A DNA stretch of 64,000 nucleotides from contig NC_087063.1 in NCBI RefSeq assembly GCF_963678635.1, positions 53,829,074-53,893,073 of the forward strand, in the 5' to 3' direction. The notes beneath the pieces were generated by a model. That model was not told the DNA's origin. It searched no databases and worked only from the letters and a program-made list of their open reading frames with translations. Shown piece after piece: positions 55,158 through 64,000 of this stretch. Position 1 is the stretch's first letter, and each line of letters opens with the position of its first letter. A program made the translations under genes and the position numbers. Origin of the DNA: Symsagittifera roscoffensis. Its lineage: Eukaryota > Xenacoelomorpha > Acoela > Convolutidae.

Positions 55158-55702
55158 TAAATACATGTGTGACATTCGACCAGAATGGCCAAAATGCAAT
55201 TTATGCAGACTTCGAATTTTTAGCAGTAAGCCTTCCGGATTGATGATTATTAAGAATTAAGAACGTTATTGGAACGATTGGCCAAACGGTGAGGGCTAGA
55301 ATATTCTGGTATTTTAAAATTTCAAAAATTCGAATTATGACGTCATATTTCTGAGAAATGTCAGAAACGGCCATTTTGGCTAAAACGAGAAAGAAAAACA
55401 GAACAATATTAGCTGCGCTAGCAACAACAACGAAATTGAGATCGGAAAACGACAACGAGTTACAGAGTAACAGAAGAACACTCCGATTTGCAACTATTGT
55501 GCTGCTACAATAGTTGCAAGGCCGTTGCGAACAACGGTGAAGGGTGAGAGACGGCCTTCCGGATTAAGAGGAAATCAGGATTAGCGAGCTTGATCCAGCG
55601 GATTCATCAATCCGGAAGGGTAAACGACAACCAAATTAAATTTCTAGCGATCAGTCGGTTCATTTTAATGTCTTATTTTTAATTTCGCTTTTAATCGCCA
55701 AC

Positions 55703-56731
55703 ATGTTTGACCTCGAAACTTTCCGAAATCTGAACGACGAATTGAAATACGAGCTGTATAAAGACTTAGTCGAAAATGTTACTTATTTTAAACGAATTAT
55801 CGAAAACTTAACTGTATCAACGAAAGAGGAAGAAAGAGGAAACAAATTTTTTGATCTAGAAAATTTTAAAAACACGGGCAATTCGAAAATTACAGAAAAC
55901 AAATTTGAAAACGAATGGAGCAAGATTGGAACTCGGAGCAGAAATCAGAACAAACGAAGCGAAAATAACCAAGAAAGCAAGAATAACCAAGAAATCAAAA
56001 TACAAGCAACCAATATTCAAGAAGAAAAATTCGACCAGCAACGAAAACATTTATTTTTACCACGAGAAGGAGAATATTCTGGCCTATTACTGGGAGACTC
56101 AATTGTTAACAGAATCAATGGGGAACAAATATCGGAAAATGTGTTGGCGAGAGGATTTGGTGGGCACAAAATTTCTGCATTGCTGGAACGCGTGAGAAAC
56201 AGTAAATCGCGACATTTTAAACATGTAACTACGCTAATTGGAATAAATGACTGCCTCTCAAGTGATTTCGACGCGAAGGAAGCCGTGAGTAGCTTAGAAA
56301 AACTAATTTATCTCATAAATCATAAATTCTCCCCAGAAACAATTTCACTATGTACTGTAACTCCCTTAGGCGCTTTTAGAAAAGATTTTAATCCAATTGT
56401 ACAGAAGCTAAACAAGCAAATTCTTAATTTAGTACGGAATGTAAAAGACTTGGGCGAAGTAAAATTGGATATTTTAGACATAAACAAAATTTTTAGTCAA
56501 AATACAGATGCTCTTAGCTCGGATGGTTTGCATCCTTCTGATGGGGGTGTTGAAATTTTGGTGCAAAGTTTTAGAGATTCTTTTAGGGGTTCTGATATTA
56601 ATGCAAACACATGTGAGATTACAACCCGCCCCAGAATGAAGCAAACCCAACAATCATCAAATTTAGATCCAAAAACGGCAGAAATGTTACAATTTTTCCA
56701 AAACGGTGCAAAATTTTTTAGGAAATACTAG
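55703..56731 (+). CDS. LINE ORF1 protein with SGNH (esterase) domain
   Basis: In CR1-type LINEs, ORF1 often carries an SGNH esterase thought to help the ribonucleoprotein interact with membranes or lipids. The start ATG is at 55703. Residues 1-120 are a charged, Asn/Glu/Lys-rich region, probably coiled coil and RNA binding. Residues about 125-295 are the SGNH fold: LLLGDSIVNRI with Ser133, GGHKI for block II, LIGINDC with Asn182, and DGLHPSDGG with Asp274 and His277. All catalytic positions are present. The length of 342 residues is normal for the family. Confidence 0.88.
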   Translation: MFDLETFRNLNDELKYELYKDLVENVTYFKRIIENLTVSTKEEERGNKFFDLENFKNTGNSKITENKFENEWSKIGTRSRNQNKRSENNQESKNNQEIKIQATNIQEEKFDQQRKHLFLPREGEYSGLLLGDSIVNRINGEQISENVLARGFGGHKISALLERVRNSKSRHFKHVTTLIGINDCLSSDFDAKEAVSSLEKLIYLINHKFSPETISLCTVTPLGAFRKDFNPIVQKLNKQILNLVRNVKDLGEVKLDILDINKIFSQNTDALSSDGLHPSDGGVEILVQSFRDSFRGSDINANTCEITTRPRMKQTQQSSNLDPKTAEMLQFFQNGAKFFRKY

Positions 56732-56787
56732 TTTCGCATTTTTTCTTGGTGCAAACTTTGGCGATTATTTAATTTATTTAACCTATT

Positions 56788-59700
56788 ATGCTGAATATTA
56801 AATTCTGGTTGTTTTGTGCAATTTTTCTAATTTCCAAGGCTCAGATGGAAACTAAAGAAAAAACTATTGTTTACTGGGGCTATCTAAGCTGCCAGCAAAA
56901 GAGATTATCAACGAAATGTGGGATAAATGAGCGGAGAGCTACCACACTGACTCATCTTTTCCTTTTCGCGTTGTTACTGACCCAAAGTGGGGATGTTGAA
57001 AAAAACCCTGGTCCTATCGAAACCATTGAAACAGTCTACGGTATCTGCTCAAAAAATTGTGCAAATCTTAAATTTGTTCATTTGAATTTTCAAAGTATTA
57101 TTAGAAAACGGATGCAATTGAAAAAATTTCTTGATGATATGGGCGAAAACACAATTATAGGAATTTCCGAAACGTGGCTTAAAAAAGAAGATAGTGACAA
57201 TTTATGGAATTTCCAACCTAGAACGCATGCGATGTTCAGATATGATAGGCAATCAGCGGTAAAAAAGAAAGGCGGTGGCGTTTTGTTATATATACCAGTC
57301 AAATTGGCTCCGAAATTGAGGCCTGATCTAAATTTATTTGATAAAGAAAAATATGAGTCAGTGTGGGTTGAGTGCAAATCTACATTTAACATTTCGAGTA
57401 AAGAAAAAATGTTAGTTAATTTGTGTTATAACCCAAGCAGATCAAACTTTATTGATTTTTTGGAACAATTAACGCTTAACATAGATAATGCTTTTTCAGT
57501 TTCTAATAAAATTACGCTTTTGGGTGATTATAACATAAATTATCTGGATAGCAAAGAAAAAGAAAATTTAGATTCTATAATTATTCCATATGGATTGAAG
57601 GTTTTTTGTCCAAACGATGAGACCAGAATTAGTTCCTCAACAAAAACTCATATCGACTACATAATCAGTGACTATGAAACAAACGGCATTGAGTTTTGTT
57701 TTGATACACCTTATAAAACCGACCATTTTGCTTCATTTATTTTGACGGATATAAAATGCGGCAAAATTTTACCGAGGATAATTACGACTTTCAATAAGAA
57801 AAATTATCAGAAAAATGAATTTTGCAATTCACTCTCCGCTCTTCCTTGGTATCTCTTATATCAATGTACAGACGCACAAAACATGTTCTCGACGATGATT
57901 TATTTAATTTCTTGTGCTCTACAGCAACATGCTCCTATCGAAAAAAAGTTTGTTCGTAATTTTAAACCAAAAAACGTGTTGAAAACGGAATGGTTCGATT
58001 CAGAATGTCAGCAATTGTTGACTAAGAAACAGAATTCACTCAGATCATATCGCAGTCAAAGCACAAGCGATAATTGGTCAAAGTACCAGTTTTTACGTAA
58101 TCAAATGAGCAAATTGATTAGAAGTAAACAATTCGATCATTCAAAAAATTGTTTTTCACTTCTCAGCACTATCCAACAAAAATGGAAATATATTAACCAA
58201 GTTAGAGGTACATGTTCTGGCAACCATCGAATTACAGTTCTACGAAATTCCTTCAGTGAAATGATAACCCAAGACAAAAAAATTGCCAATCATTTAAATT
58301 ATATTTTTTCAAACTTAGGCGAATTTTTCGGCGCTAAAAAGCCTCCGAATTACAACAAATCTGCCTCTGAATCTGCATCTTTTCATTTTCAACACATTAC
58401 AGTGAAGCAATGCTTTGATATAGTTCGAAAAATCAATGTTGGAAAACCTCTCGGACCTTGTACCGTACCTGCTTGGGCAATCATTGACGGTCAATCAGTT
58501 ATAGTTCCACATTTAACTTTTGTCATAAATACTTGCTTAGATGAGAACATTTTCCCGATCGAACTGAAAAAAGCAAACGTAACCCCTTTGTTCAAAAAAG
58601 ATGACCCAATGGATGCAAAAAATTATCGGCCAATATCAATAACTTGTGCTTTTTCTAAAATTTTTGAAAAAATTTTACATGCCCAAATAACAGAACATCT
58701 TGACAAATTTCAAATAATGACACCATTTCAATTCGGATTTCGCAAAAACATTTCAACACAAGATGCTCTTGTTTATGTGACAGAAAGTATTCGAAATCAA
58801 ATAGATTCAAAAAAAATCGTACATGCAGCTTTATTAGATCTGTCCAAGGCTTTTGATTCTATTTCGCATGAAGTTTTAATTGAAAAAATGCTTTCTCTCG
58901 GTTTTTCAAATGGAGCAAATGCTTTAATTGCTAGCTTCCTAAACAAACGTATTCAAAGAGTAAACGTCAATGGAATTTTTCCAGACTGGATTGAAATAAA
59001 ACGAGGTGTCCCACAAGGAACGGTACTTGGTCCGTTGTTGTTCAATATTTATGTTAATGACATACAAGAGCGATTATATGAGGGTTGTACTTTAGTTCAA
59101 TATGCTGACGACTGTATGGTTTTTTCCTCTTCTATAATTTCTGAGGATGCTTTGAATCGATTGCAAAAATCACTCAATAATCTAACGGAATTTTTTGCAG
59201 AGAACCAATTGAATCTGAATGCATCTAAATCGGAATTTATAACATTTTGTCAAAAAAATGATAGCAAAAATGTGGATACTGATAAACTAGTAATTAGTGG
59301 GCATTATGTAGCCAAAAAATCAGAATGCAAATATTTAGGCATAATTCTTGATTCAAGTTTATCTTTTCATGCTCAAATCAAAACAATTCTCCAAAAAATG
59401 GCCCAAGGGATTAAAACTATTGATACAATTGGACAACAACTGCCGACATTATCATTAGTTGCCTTGCTTCATTGTCTTGTTTTATCACATTTAGATTATT
59501 CAGCAATTTTTTTACAACAAATTAATGCTACTTTGATGCTATCTCTGGAGAAACAGTTGAACTGGGCGCTAAAAAGAACATATTTCAGATCGAATTTTAA
59601 ATCTTCTTCCCTTCTTCGCATTAGCAAATCGTTCATTGGAATCGAGAAAAGAATTGAGTTAAAGTGTATAACATACTTATACCAATATCTTACAAACAAA

Positions 59701-59985
59701 AAGAAGGCTTTTGAAAATACACTGAGACTACCGACTGCCAATTATAGGCTCAACGAAAGAACGAAACAAATTATTTTTGACAAACATTGTTCGACTGCTT
59801 CTCTACAAAAATCATTTTTTCATTTGACTTCTAAAAAATGGAATTCACTGCCCATAATTTTGCGCAATTTAGAAAAATCGAAAACAGAATTCAAGAAAAA
59901 ATTGAAAGAATTTTACGTGAGTGAATTGAGAAACAATCCTATATGTACTAATACAAATACGTGGCGTGATTACCGTTTTTGCTAG
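56788..59985 (+). CDS. LINE ORF2: 2A leader, endonuclease, reverse transcriptase
   Basis: This is the retrotransposition protein (1065 residues). Residues 1-20 are hydrophobic (FWLFCAIFLI), like a signal or anchor. Residues 60-76 read FALLLTQSGDVEKNPGP, a full 2A ribosome-skipping motif, so a 75-residue leader should be released and the enzyme should begin with Pro76. An APE-type endonuclease follows (HLNFQSI, SETWL, LLGDYNINYLDS, YKTDHFAS). Then comes the reverse transcriptase: KANVTPLFKKDD, NYRPISI, ALLDLSKAFDSISH, RGVPQGTVLGPLLFNIYVND and YADD at residue 772. The C-terminal part ends RKSFFHLTSKKWNSLP-like, as in CR1/L2/jockey-type proteins. The frame is fully open. Confidence 0.92.
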   Translation: MLNIKFWLFCAIFLISKAQMETKEKTIVYWGYLSCQQKRLSTKCGINERRATTLTHLFLFALLLTQSGDVEKNPGPIETIETVYGICSKNCANLKFVHLNFQSIIRKRMQLKKFLDDMGENTIIGISETWLKKEDSDNLWNFQPRTHAMFRYDRQSAVKKKGGGVLLYIPVKLAPKLRPDLNLFDKEKYESVWVECKSTFNISSKEKMLVNLCYNPSRSNFIDFLEQLTLNIDNAFSVSNKITLLGDYNINYLDSKEKENLDSIIIPYGLKVFCPNDETRISSSTKTHIDYIISDYETNGIEFCFDTPYKTDHFASFILTDIKCGKILPRIITTFNKKNYQKNEFCNSLSALPWYLLYQCTDAQNMFSTMIYLISCALQQHAPIEKKFVRNFKPKNVLKTEWFDSECQQLLTKKQNSLRSYRSQSTSDNWSKYQFLRNQMSKLIRSKQFDHSKNCFSLLSTIQQKWKYINQVRGTCSGNHRITVLRNSFSEMITQDKKIANHLNYIFSNLGEFFGAKKPPNYNKSASESASFHFQHITVKQCFDIVRKINVGKPLGPCTVPAWAIIDGQSVIVPHLTFVINTCLDENIFPIELKKANVTPLFKKDDPMDAKNYRPISITCAFSKIFEKILHAQITEHLDKFQIMTPFQFGFRKNISTQDALVYVTESIRNQIDSKKIVHAALLDLSKAFDSISHEVLIEKMLSLGFSNGANALIASFLNKRIQRVNVNGIFPDWIEIKRGVPQGTVLGPLLFNIYVNDIQERLYEGCTLVQYADDCMVFSSSIISEDALNRLQKSLNNLTEFFAENQLNLNASKSEFITFCQKNDSKNVDTDKLVISGHYVAKKSECKYLGIILDSSLSFHAQIKTILQKMAQGIKTIDTIGQQLPTLSLVALLHCLVLSHLDYSAIFLQQINATLMLSLEKQLNWALKRTYFRSNFKSSSLLRISKSFIGIEKRIELKCITYLYQYLTNKKKAFENTLRLPTANYRLNERTKQIIFDKHCSTASLQKSFFHLTSKKWNSLPIILRNLEKSKTEFKKKLKEFYVSELRNNPICTNTNTWRDYRFC
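56977..57015 (+). promoter_or_regulatory. 2A ribosome-skipping signal
   Basis: This codes for LLTQSGDVEKNPGP, whose DVEKNPGP core matches the 2A consensus D(V/I)ExNPGP exactly. Translation would pause and skip the Gly-Pro bond between codons 57010-57012 and 57013-57015. 2A sequences at this position are known from trypanosome L1Tc and from some invertebrate CR1/L2 LINEs. Confidence 0.9.
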
Positions 59986-60379
59986 TTCTATATTTTTTAA
60001 TTCAGTTTAATTTTTCACACATTGCTTGAAAGAGAAACTGTATATACTCTGCATATACGTTGTATAATTGGACTATCTGTAAAATTGTTTGTAAAGTTTT
60101 ATTACCAGCTTGTTCCTAATTCTTAAATCTTTAATTTTCTATAGTATCCGAAACTTCATATACTTTAATCAACCAATTTCCGAACTGTAACCGATTTTGT
60201 TTTTTTTTTGTTTTGTTTATTGCTTGTTTTCTGATGTTTTGTTTTTGTTTGATGTAACCAATGAATTTATAACCAATTTTATTATTTACACTTTGCTACA
60301 CTGATGCCTCGGCTTTTTATTGTATAGTAATTCAAGTGTTCTTTCTTCTTCTTCTTCTTCTAAAGGAACTGAAACTTTT

Positions 60380-60829
60380 ATCCTGTTGCATAAACTTTTA
60401 GCTTCCTGTCATGTCCTGACTTGAATTTAACTAATATCTGGATTCATTTTGATAAGGATGAGAAGCTAGGAGTTGGGGGAAAGGGTTGATCCATCTTCGA
60501 TGGAGATGATGATTTTTATCTACTGAACAAAAACAATAGTAATATAATAAATAGTAGTAGCCCTGTTTTTAGGAGTGACCTCGTGGTCTGGGGATACTGA
60601 GACCCAGCCATGAGCTCACTATTTCTGCATGTAATCTAGTTAATTTGAGTGTTTTGACCGAAGCCGAAAGCAGTAACGTTTTTGTCGACCCGATGTTAGA
60701 AAGACCACCGAAAGTACTGGCTTGGTAGAGACGGTTAAAAGCATGTAAAGCTCTGTTTAGACGTTAGCCAGTCGTCTTAGGACTTAGTTTTATTTTCTGT
60801 CGATATGTATCTTCCGGGCGAATGTTACA
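60380..60829 (+). repeat. Partial LTR of a second, related giant element
   Basis: This sequence follows the plan of the 884-bp LTR in its 3' half: GGTTGATCCATC near 60486 and the ending CGAATGTTACA at 60819-60829 match 32787 and 33106-33116. The remaining sequence is strongly diverged. By position, a full-length LTR would begin near 59930, inside the LINE ORF2, so the 5' part is missing or replaced and the true start is unknown. The CTT/TTC microsatellite lies immediately upstream. Confidence 0.65.
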
Positions 60830-60841
60830 TAGATGTTTTTA

Positions 60842-60854
60842 TGGCGCTCCTGGG
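60842..60854 (+). promoter_or_regulatory. Candidate primer-binding site of the second element
   Basis: TGGCGCTCCTGGG stands 12 bases after the LTR end, identical to 33128-33140. This conservation in otherwise diverged leaders supports its function as the primer site. Confidence 0.6.
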
Positions 60855-63829
60855 GGTTATTCTTTTTTAACATCATGACCGGCAGAACCGTTAACGAGCA
60901 CTCCGCGCCGAGCGGATGCTCACATTAACGCCCTTAATAGGCCTAAACCGCCGGGGCGGAAGGGTAGTTCGGAACGCGGAAGCCTTCCGGATTACCGTGA
61001 ATAGTTTTTTAACTTAGTTAAGACCGAAAATTCACGAACCAGGAAGGGTGGGGGGATTCGCGGTCCCGTCATCTCCTGAATGGTTTTGTGACCAAAAACA
61101 CTTAAAGATATATATAAAACCAAACAAAAAATAGTATAAAACCCAAGAAAAACAAAAAATATAAAAAATAACCGAAAAAACCAAAAACAGTAAAAAAGTA
61201 GAAAATCAGTAGAAATCATCCCCCCAGACAAGATGTGATCTGACCCCCCCGTTTGTTGTTGATAGATATATTGTTGTTACAGGCATTTATATCATTCAGG
61301 ATCGTTATGATCAGTTTTAACGCCCGTTTGTGAGGCTTGTACTGTAGGGTTATTTGAGCATTTAAGCACGTTAATGATAAATTGCGCTCAATCCGGAAGG
61401 GTCAGCTGATTTGCGCTCAATTCGGAAGGGTCTTGGGAGAAGATTGATCCGGCAAGCAGTACAAGGAGCAACAAGAAGAGGCTCAACGACAACAACAATC
61501 GACTGTTGGGTATCGTTAACAAGTTTTGTATCCCTTTTGGTAAAAAAAATTAAGATAGTAATCTGTGGGGGGCTCGACAGTGCTGCACTGTAGTGACCCT
61601 TCACCGAACTGCGAATATCCGAGTTAAGCACCTTAATTCGGATTTTAAACGAACCCGGAGGGGTATAGTATTACTACTATTATTACTTATATAGCCTATA
61701 TTAATAGTCTTATATCGTTTTTCACTCAAAAACAACGAAAACAGACCGGTTTTTAGGGTCAAAATTGCGATATTTTGATCCCCCACAAGTCGCGATTTTT
61801 GAGATATCGATATTTTTTGAAACGGAAAAAAGCGCCAAGTTAGCGTGTTACATTGTAACTGCACTACCATAAATGATAGAACCGGTTAAGTTAAGTTCGA
61901 AAGTGGTTGGAACTACTTTGGTACCAAAAACTGAAATTTCGTGATTTTTGAGAAAACGGAACACTATAAATTTAGAAAGTTTTTTGAAATTTTTGAGTAA
62001 CGACAGTAGAAATAGTTGTTCGGACAACGTCCACTGGTGAATCTACGAGTTTTGAAACCCGCTACCCGAAAGCCTTCCGGGTTGCAGAGAAATCGAACAT
62101 AACGTGTTTGATTTGGTGGATTCATCAATCCGGAGGGGTCCAGGTAGCATAGTTTTTCGCAATTTTTTTCTACAAAAGCGCTTTAGATCGGGTCTTTTGC
62201 ATTGAACTAGAAGAGTATAGACCTTTTGAGCTCGGATCAATAATTTTTAGGTCGAAAGGACCAGATTTGCGGAAAAAGTTAGGCGGAACCTATAAGAGAG
62301 AAAATTTTTGAGTTTGGAAAAAAGACGTTTTGGTTAATAACTTTGGAACTACAGAGCATATCGAGTTGATCTTGGTACCAATAGATCAGAAATTAGCTGA
62401 GCTTACTGATATGGTTAGAAATTTTTTGGTAAAAGTAAGCGTGAAATTTTTTTAAGATTGTTTTTAGCAAATTCCTCAATTGGGAAGGGTACACCCTTCA
62501 CGTTTTACAAAACATTTTTAGAAGAGCCCTTATACCCCTACCAAAAGGTAATAGCGGTTGAATAAAGTAACTTTAGGCCGTTCCAGACGAAAAGGGAGGG
62601 CTAAAGGCACAGCAAAAGCTTAATCGAGCCGAAGTTAGGCGAGTAATAAGACCCTTCACCGTTGGTGTGAATTGTCAAATAAGAGGCTTAACTTCAATCC
62701 GGAAGGGTCTAGGAAAGTATAGCATACCCTTCCTAGTTAATTGAAAGAGCAAAATTGCATCGGAGAACGAATCCGGAGGGGTCTTATAGTTGCTTATTCG
62801 GAGGGGTCCAAATCCGGAGGGGTCGTATATTAACCAACTCAGAGGGGTCCCAATCCGGAGGGGTCTAGATTTTGTTAGTCCGGAAGGGTCCAATTTGTGC
62901 CAATCCGGAGGGGTATTATTTTATTAAGGACTTAGGTAGACGAAAGAAGGACTAAAAAGTGAGAAGTGTTAGACTATTAGCACACAGGCTAGGTATCAGT
63001 GACTGCACTGGTAACTTGCCTTTCAATAAGGACCAGACTAATACAAGACAGGTCCGAACTCGGATATTCGCGACACTAAGTCTAAATTAAAAAGAGCGTG
63101 ATTCATTGGTGTGGAGTGAAACATAATAAGTTTTTGGGAAAAGTGACTGCCCTGAGGATTTTAGTAGGTCTAGCTCGGGCAGTCCGAAGGCAGATAGGTA
63201 ACACAGAACTCGGTGGGTGCAATAGACGCCCACTTGAGAAAATCACTGCCTTCAAAGTTTTGTCTGATCGGTGCAGCACAGAGCAGGGAAAGTTTTTTTT
63301 AAAGACAGGTTCGACTATTGTACTGCGACCAACTAAGAGTACAAGACACATGCGTTTTTTTTTATAAAGACATTCATATTGTGTCAATATATATTTTTTG
63401 TTTTTTATTTTTTTTCAATCAACGTAAACTGTGCTTGATTGGGTAGTGAATACACTATCTTTTAAATTGACTGATAACATCATATTGTGCTAATTTCCAA
63501 AGCTTTGGACCGATAATCGGTTAGTGTGAATAAATTTTATACAAACTGTACTCTGATAACATACAGGGATTCGTGGTCACTATTTAATAGAATCTTGTGA
63601 AGTTTGTTGTGTTGTGTCATTATTATTGGTAGTCAAACTATAAGGTCACTAGCAATTGAATTAAGTGTATAGGCATTAAAAAGTGACAAATAGAGAATGA
63701 GTTTAGACAAGTCAAGGATACCAAAACGAGGTAATAGCTCTAGGAAATTCATACCTGAAAAGCAAAGAAAAACGATGACCGATCCTTTTGTGATCCCGGT
63801 CTGATAAAAGGGGGACGGTTTCAGGCAGA
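60855..63829 (+). other. Leader of the second element, with interspersed CCGGAGGGGTC motifs
   Basis: About 3 kb of non-coding sequence runs up to ORF1, matching the plan of the first element. The motif AATCCGGAGGGGTC and its variants occur at least a dozen times (for example near 61391, 61421, 61650, 62130, 62695, 62770, 62810, 62855, 62880 and 62903), densest at 62690-62915. The inverse form CCTTCCGG occurs at about 60982 and 62071. No other feature is seen, and the short frames are unconvincing. Confidence 0.6.
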
Positions 63830-64000
63830 ATGGTTGAAACGAGAAGTCAGAAGACCTCAGAAGAGCGAAGAGAACTGTTAGAAGTGGAGGTCAATACAGA
63901 CCATACCATGAATGACAACCAGGAAGTAAATGGACTGGAAGGGAGAGGCAGAAGGCTGGCGAGTGAATCTACCCCGGTAGAACAAGGCCATGATTTTGCC
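63830..64000 (+). CDS. Second element ORF1, N-terminal fragment (runs off window)
   Basis: The ATG at 63830 opens a frame that continues to the window end (57 codons). It begins MVETRSQKTSEERRE and contains RRLASESTPVEQ, against MVSTRSTAENRAKEG and RKMATESTPMPN in ORF1 of the first giant element, with similar acidic composition. The shared start motif and order identify it as ORF1 of a related element and help set the start of the first one. The rest of the element, probably including Gag-Pol and ORF3, lies beyond 64000. Confidence 0.75.
   Translation, partial: MVETRSQKTSEERRELLEVEVNTDHTMNDNQEVNGLEGRGRRLASESTPVEQGHDFA

Larger units (their letters stand above)
55158..60363 (+). mobile_element. 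CR1/L2-type LINE, near full length
   Basis: The element has a 5' region of about 540 bp, ORF1 (55703-56731), a 56-bp gap, ORF2 (56788-59985), and a T-rich 3' region ending in a CTT/TTC microsatellite at 60343-60362, the kind of short tandem tail seen in CR1/L2 LINEs. Both frames are open, so it may be intact. Base composition is much more AT-rich than in the giant element. The 5' limit is uncertain: 55158-55620 shares a CCGGAAGGG motif with the leader of the element at 60.8 kb and may not belong to the LINE. Confidence 0.75.

Overview
This is nuclear DNA from an invertebrate-like animal. It is AT-rich, its genes have GT-AG introns, and it holds two recognisable animal genes (a Dp/TFDP transcription factor and WDR54), tRNA-derived SINEs, CR1/L2-type LINEs and Ty3/gypsy LTR elements. 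I cannot name the species. Most of the sequence is transposable elements and their remains.

Layout. 1-4500: dispersed repeats with tRNA-like (SINE-type) modules, including a unit repeated about 1.5 kb apart. 4501-7616 (minus): a complete nine-exon gene for Dp, the dimer partner of E2F. 7832-8041: a tRNA-derived SINE with a poly(A) tail, on the minus strand. 9490-16604 (minus): a decayed 7.1 kb Ty3/gypsy element that split the reverse transcriptase of an older LINE (remnants at about 9100-9484 and 16610-16760) and made a 5-bp target duplication. 16.8-20.8 kb: more dispersed repeats. 20870-32112 (minus): WDR54 in seven exons. Its two large introns (about 4.8 kb each) hold repeats, a MITE, a TA microsatellite, a diverged satellite and a transposon ORF fragment.

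32233-55157 (plus): an apparently intact giant LTR retroelement of 22.9 kb, inserted 120 bp upstream of the WDR54 start codon. Its 884-bp LTRs differ at only two positions that I noticed. It encodes an acidic coiled-coil ORF1, a 2561-codon Gag-Pol ending in a macro-like domain, and a 2959-residue ORF3 carrying one SGNH hydrolase domain with all catalytic residues and a second, degenerate SGNH-like domain. 55158-60363: a LINE whose ORF1 is also an SGNH hydrolase and whose ORF2 has a hydrophobic leader, a 2A ribosome-skipping motif, an endonuclease and a reverse transcriptase. About 60380-64000: the LTR, leader and ORF1 start of a second, related giant element that runs off the window.

The most unusual content is the giant LTR family: its size, its huge SGNH-bearing ORF3, the macro-like tail on Pol, its repeat-rich leaders, and an SGNH module shared in kind with the neighbouring LINE. 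Exon boundaries were set by reading splice sites and keeping phase, guided by what I remember of the vertebrate homologues. Repeat boundaries are approximate.
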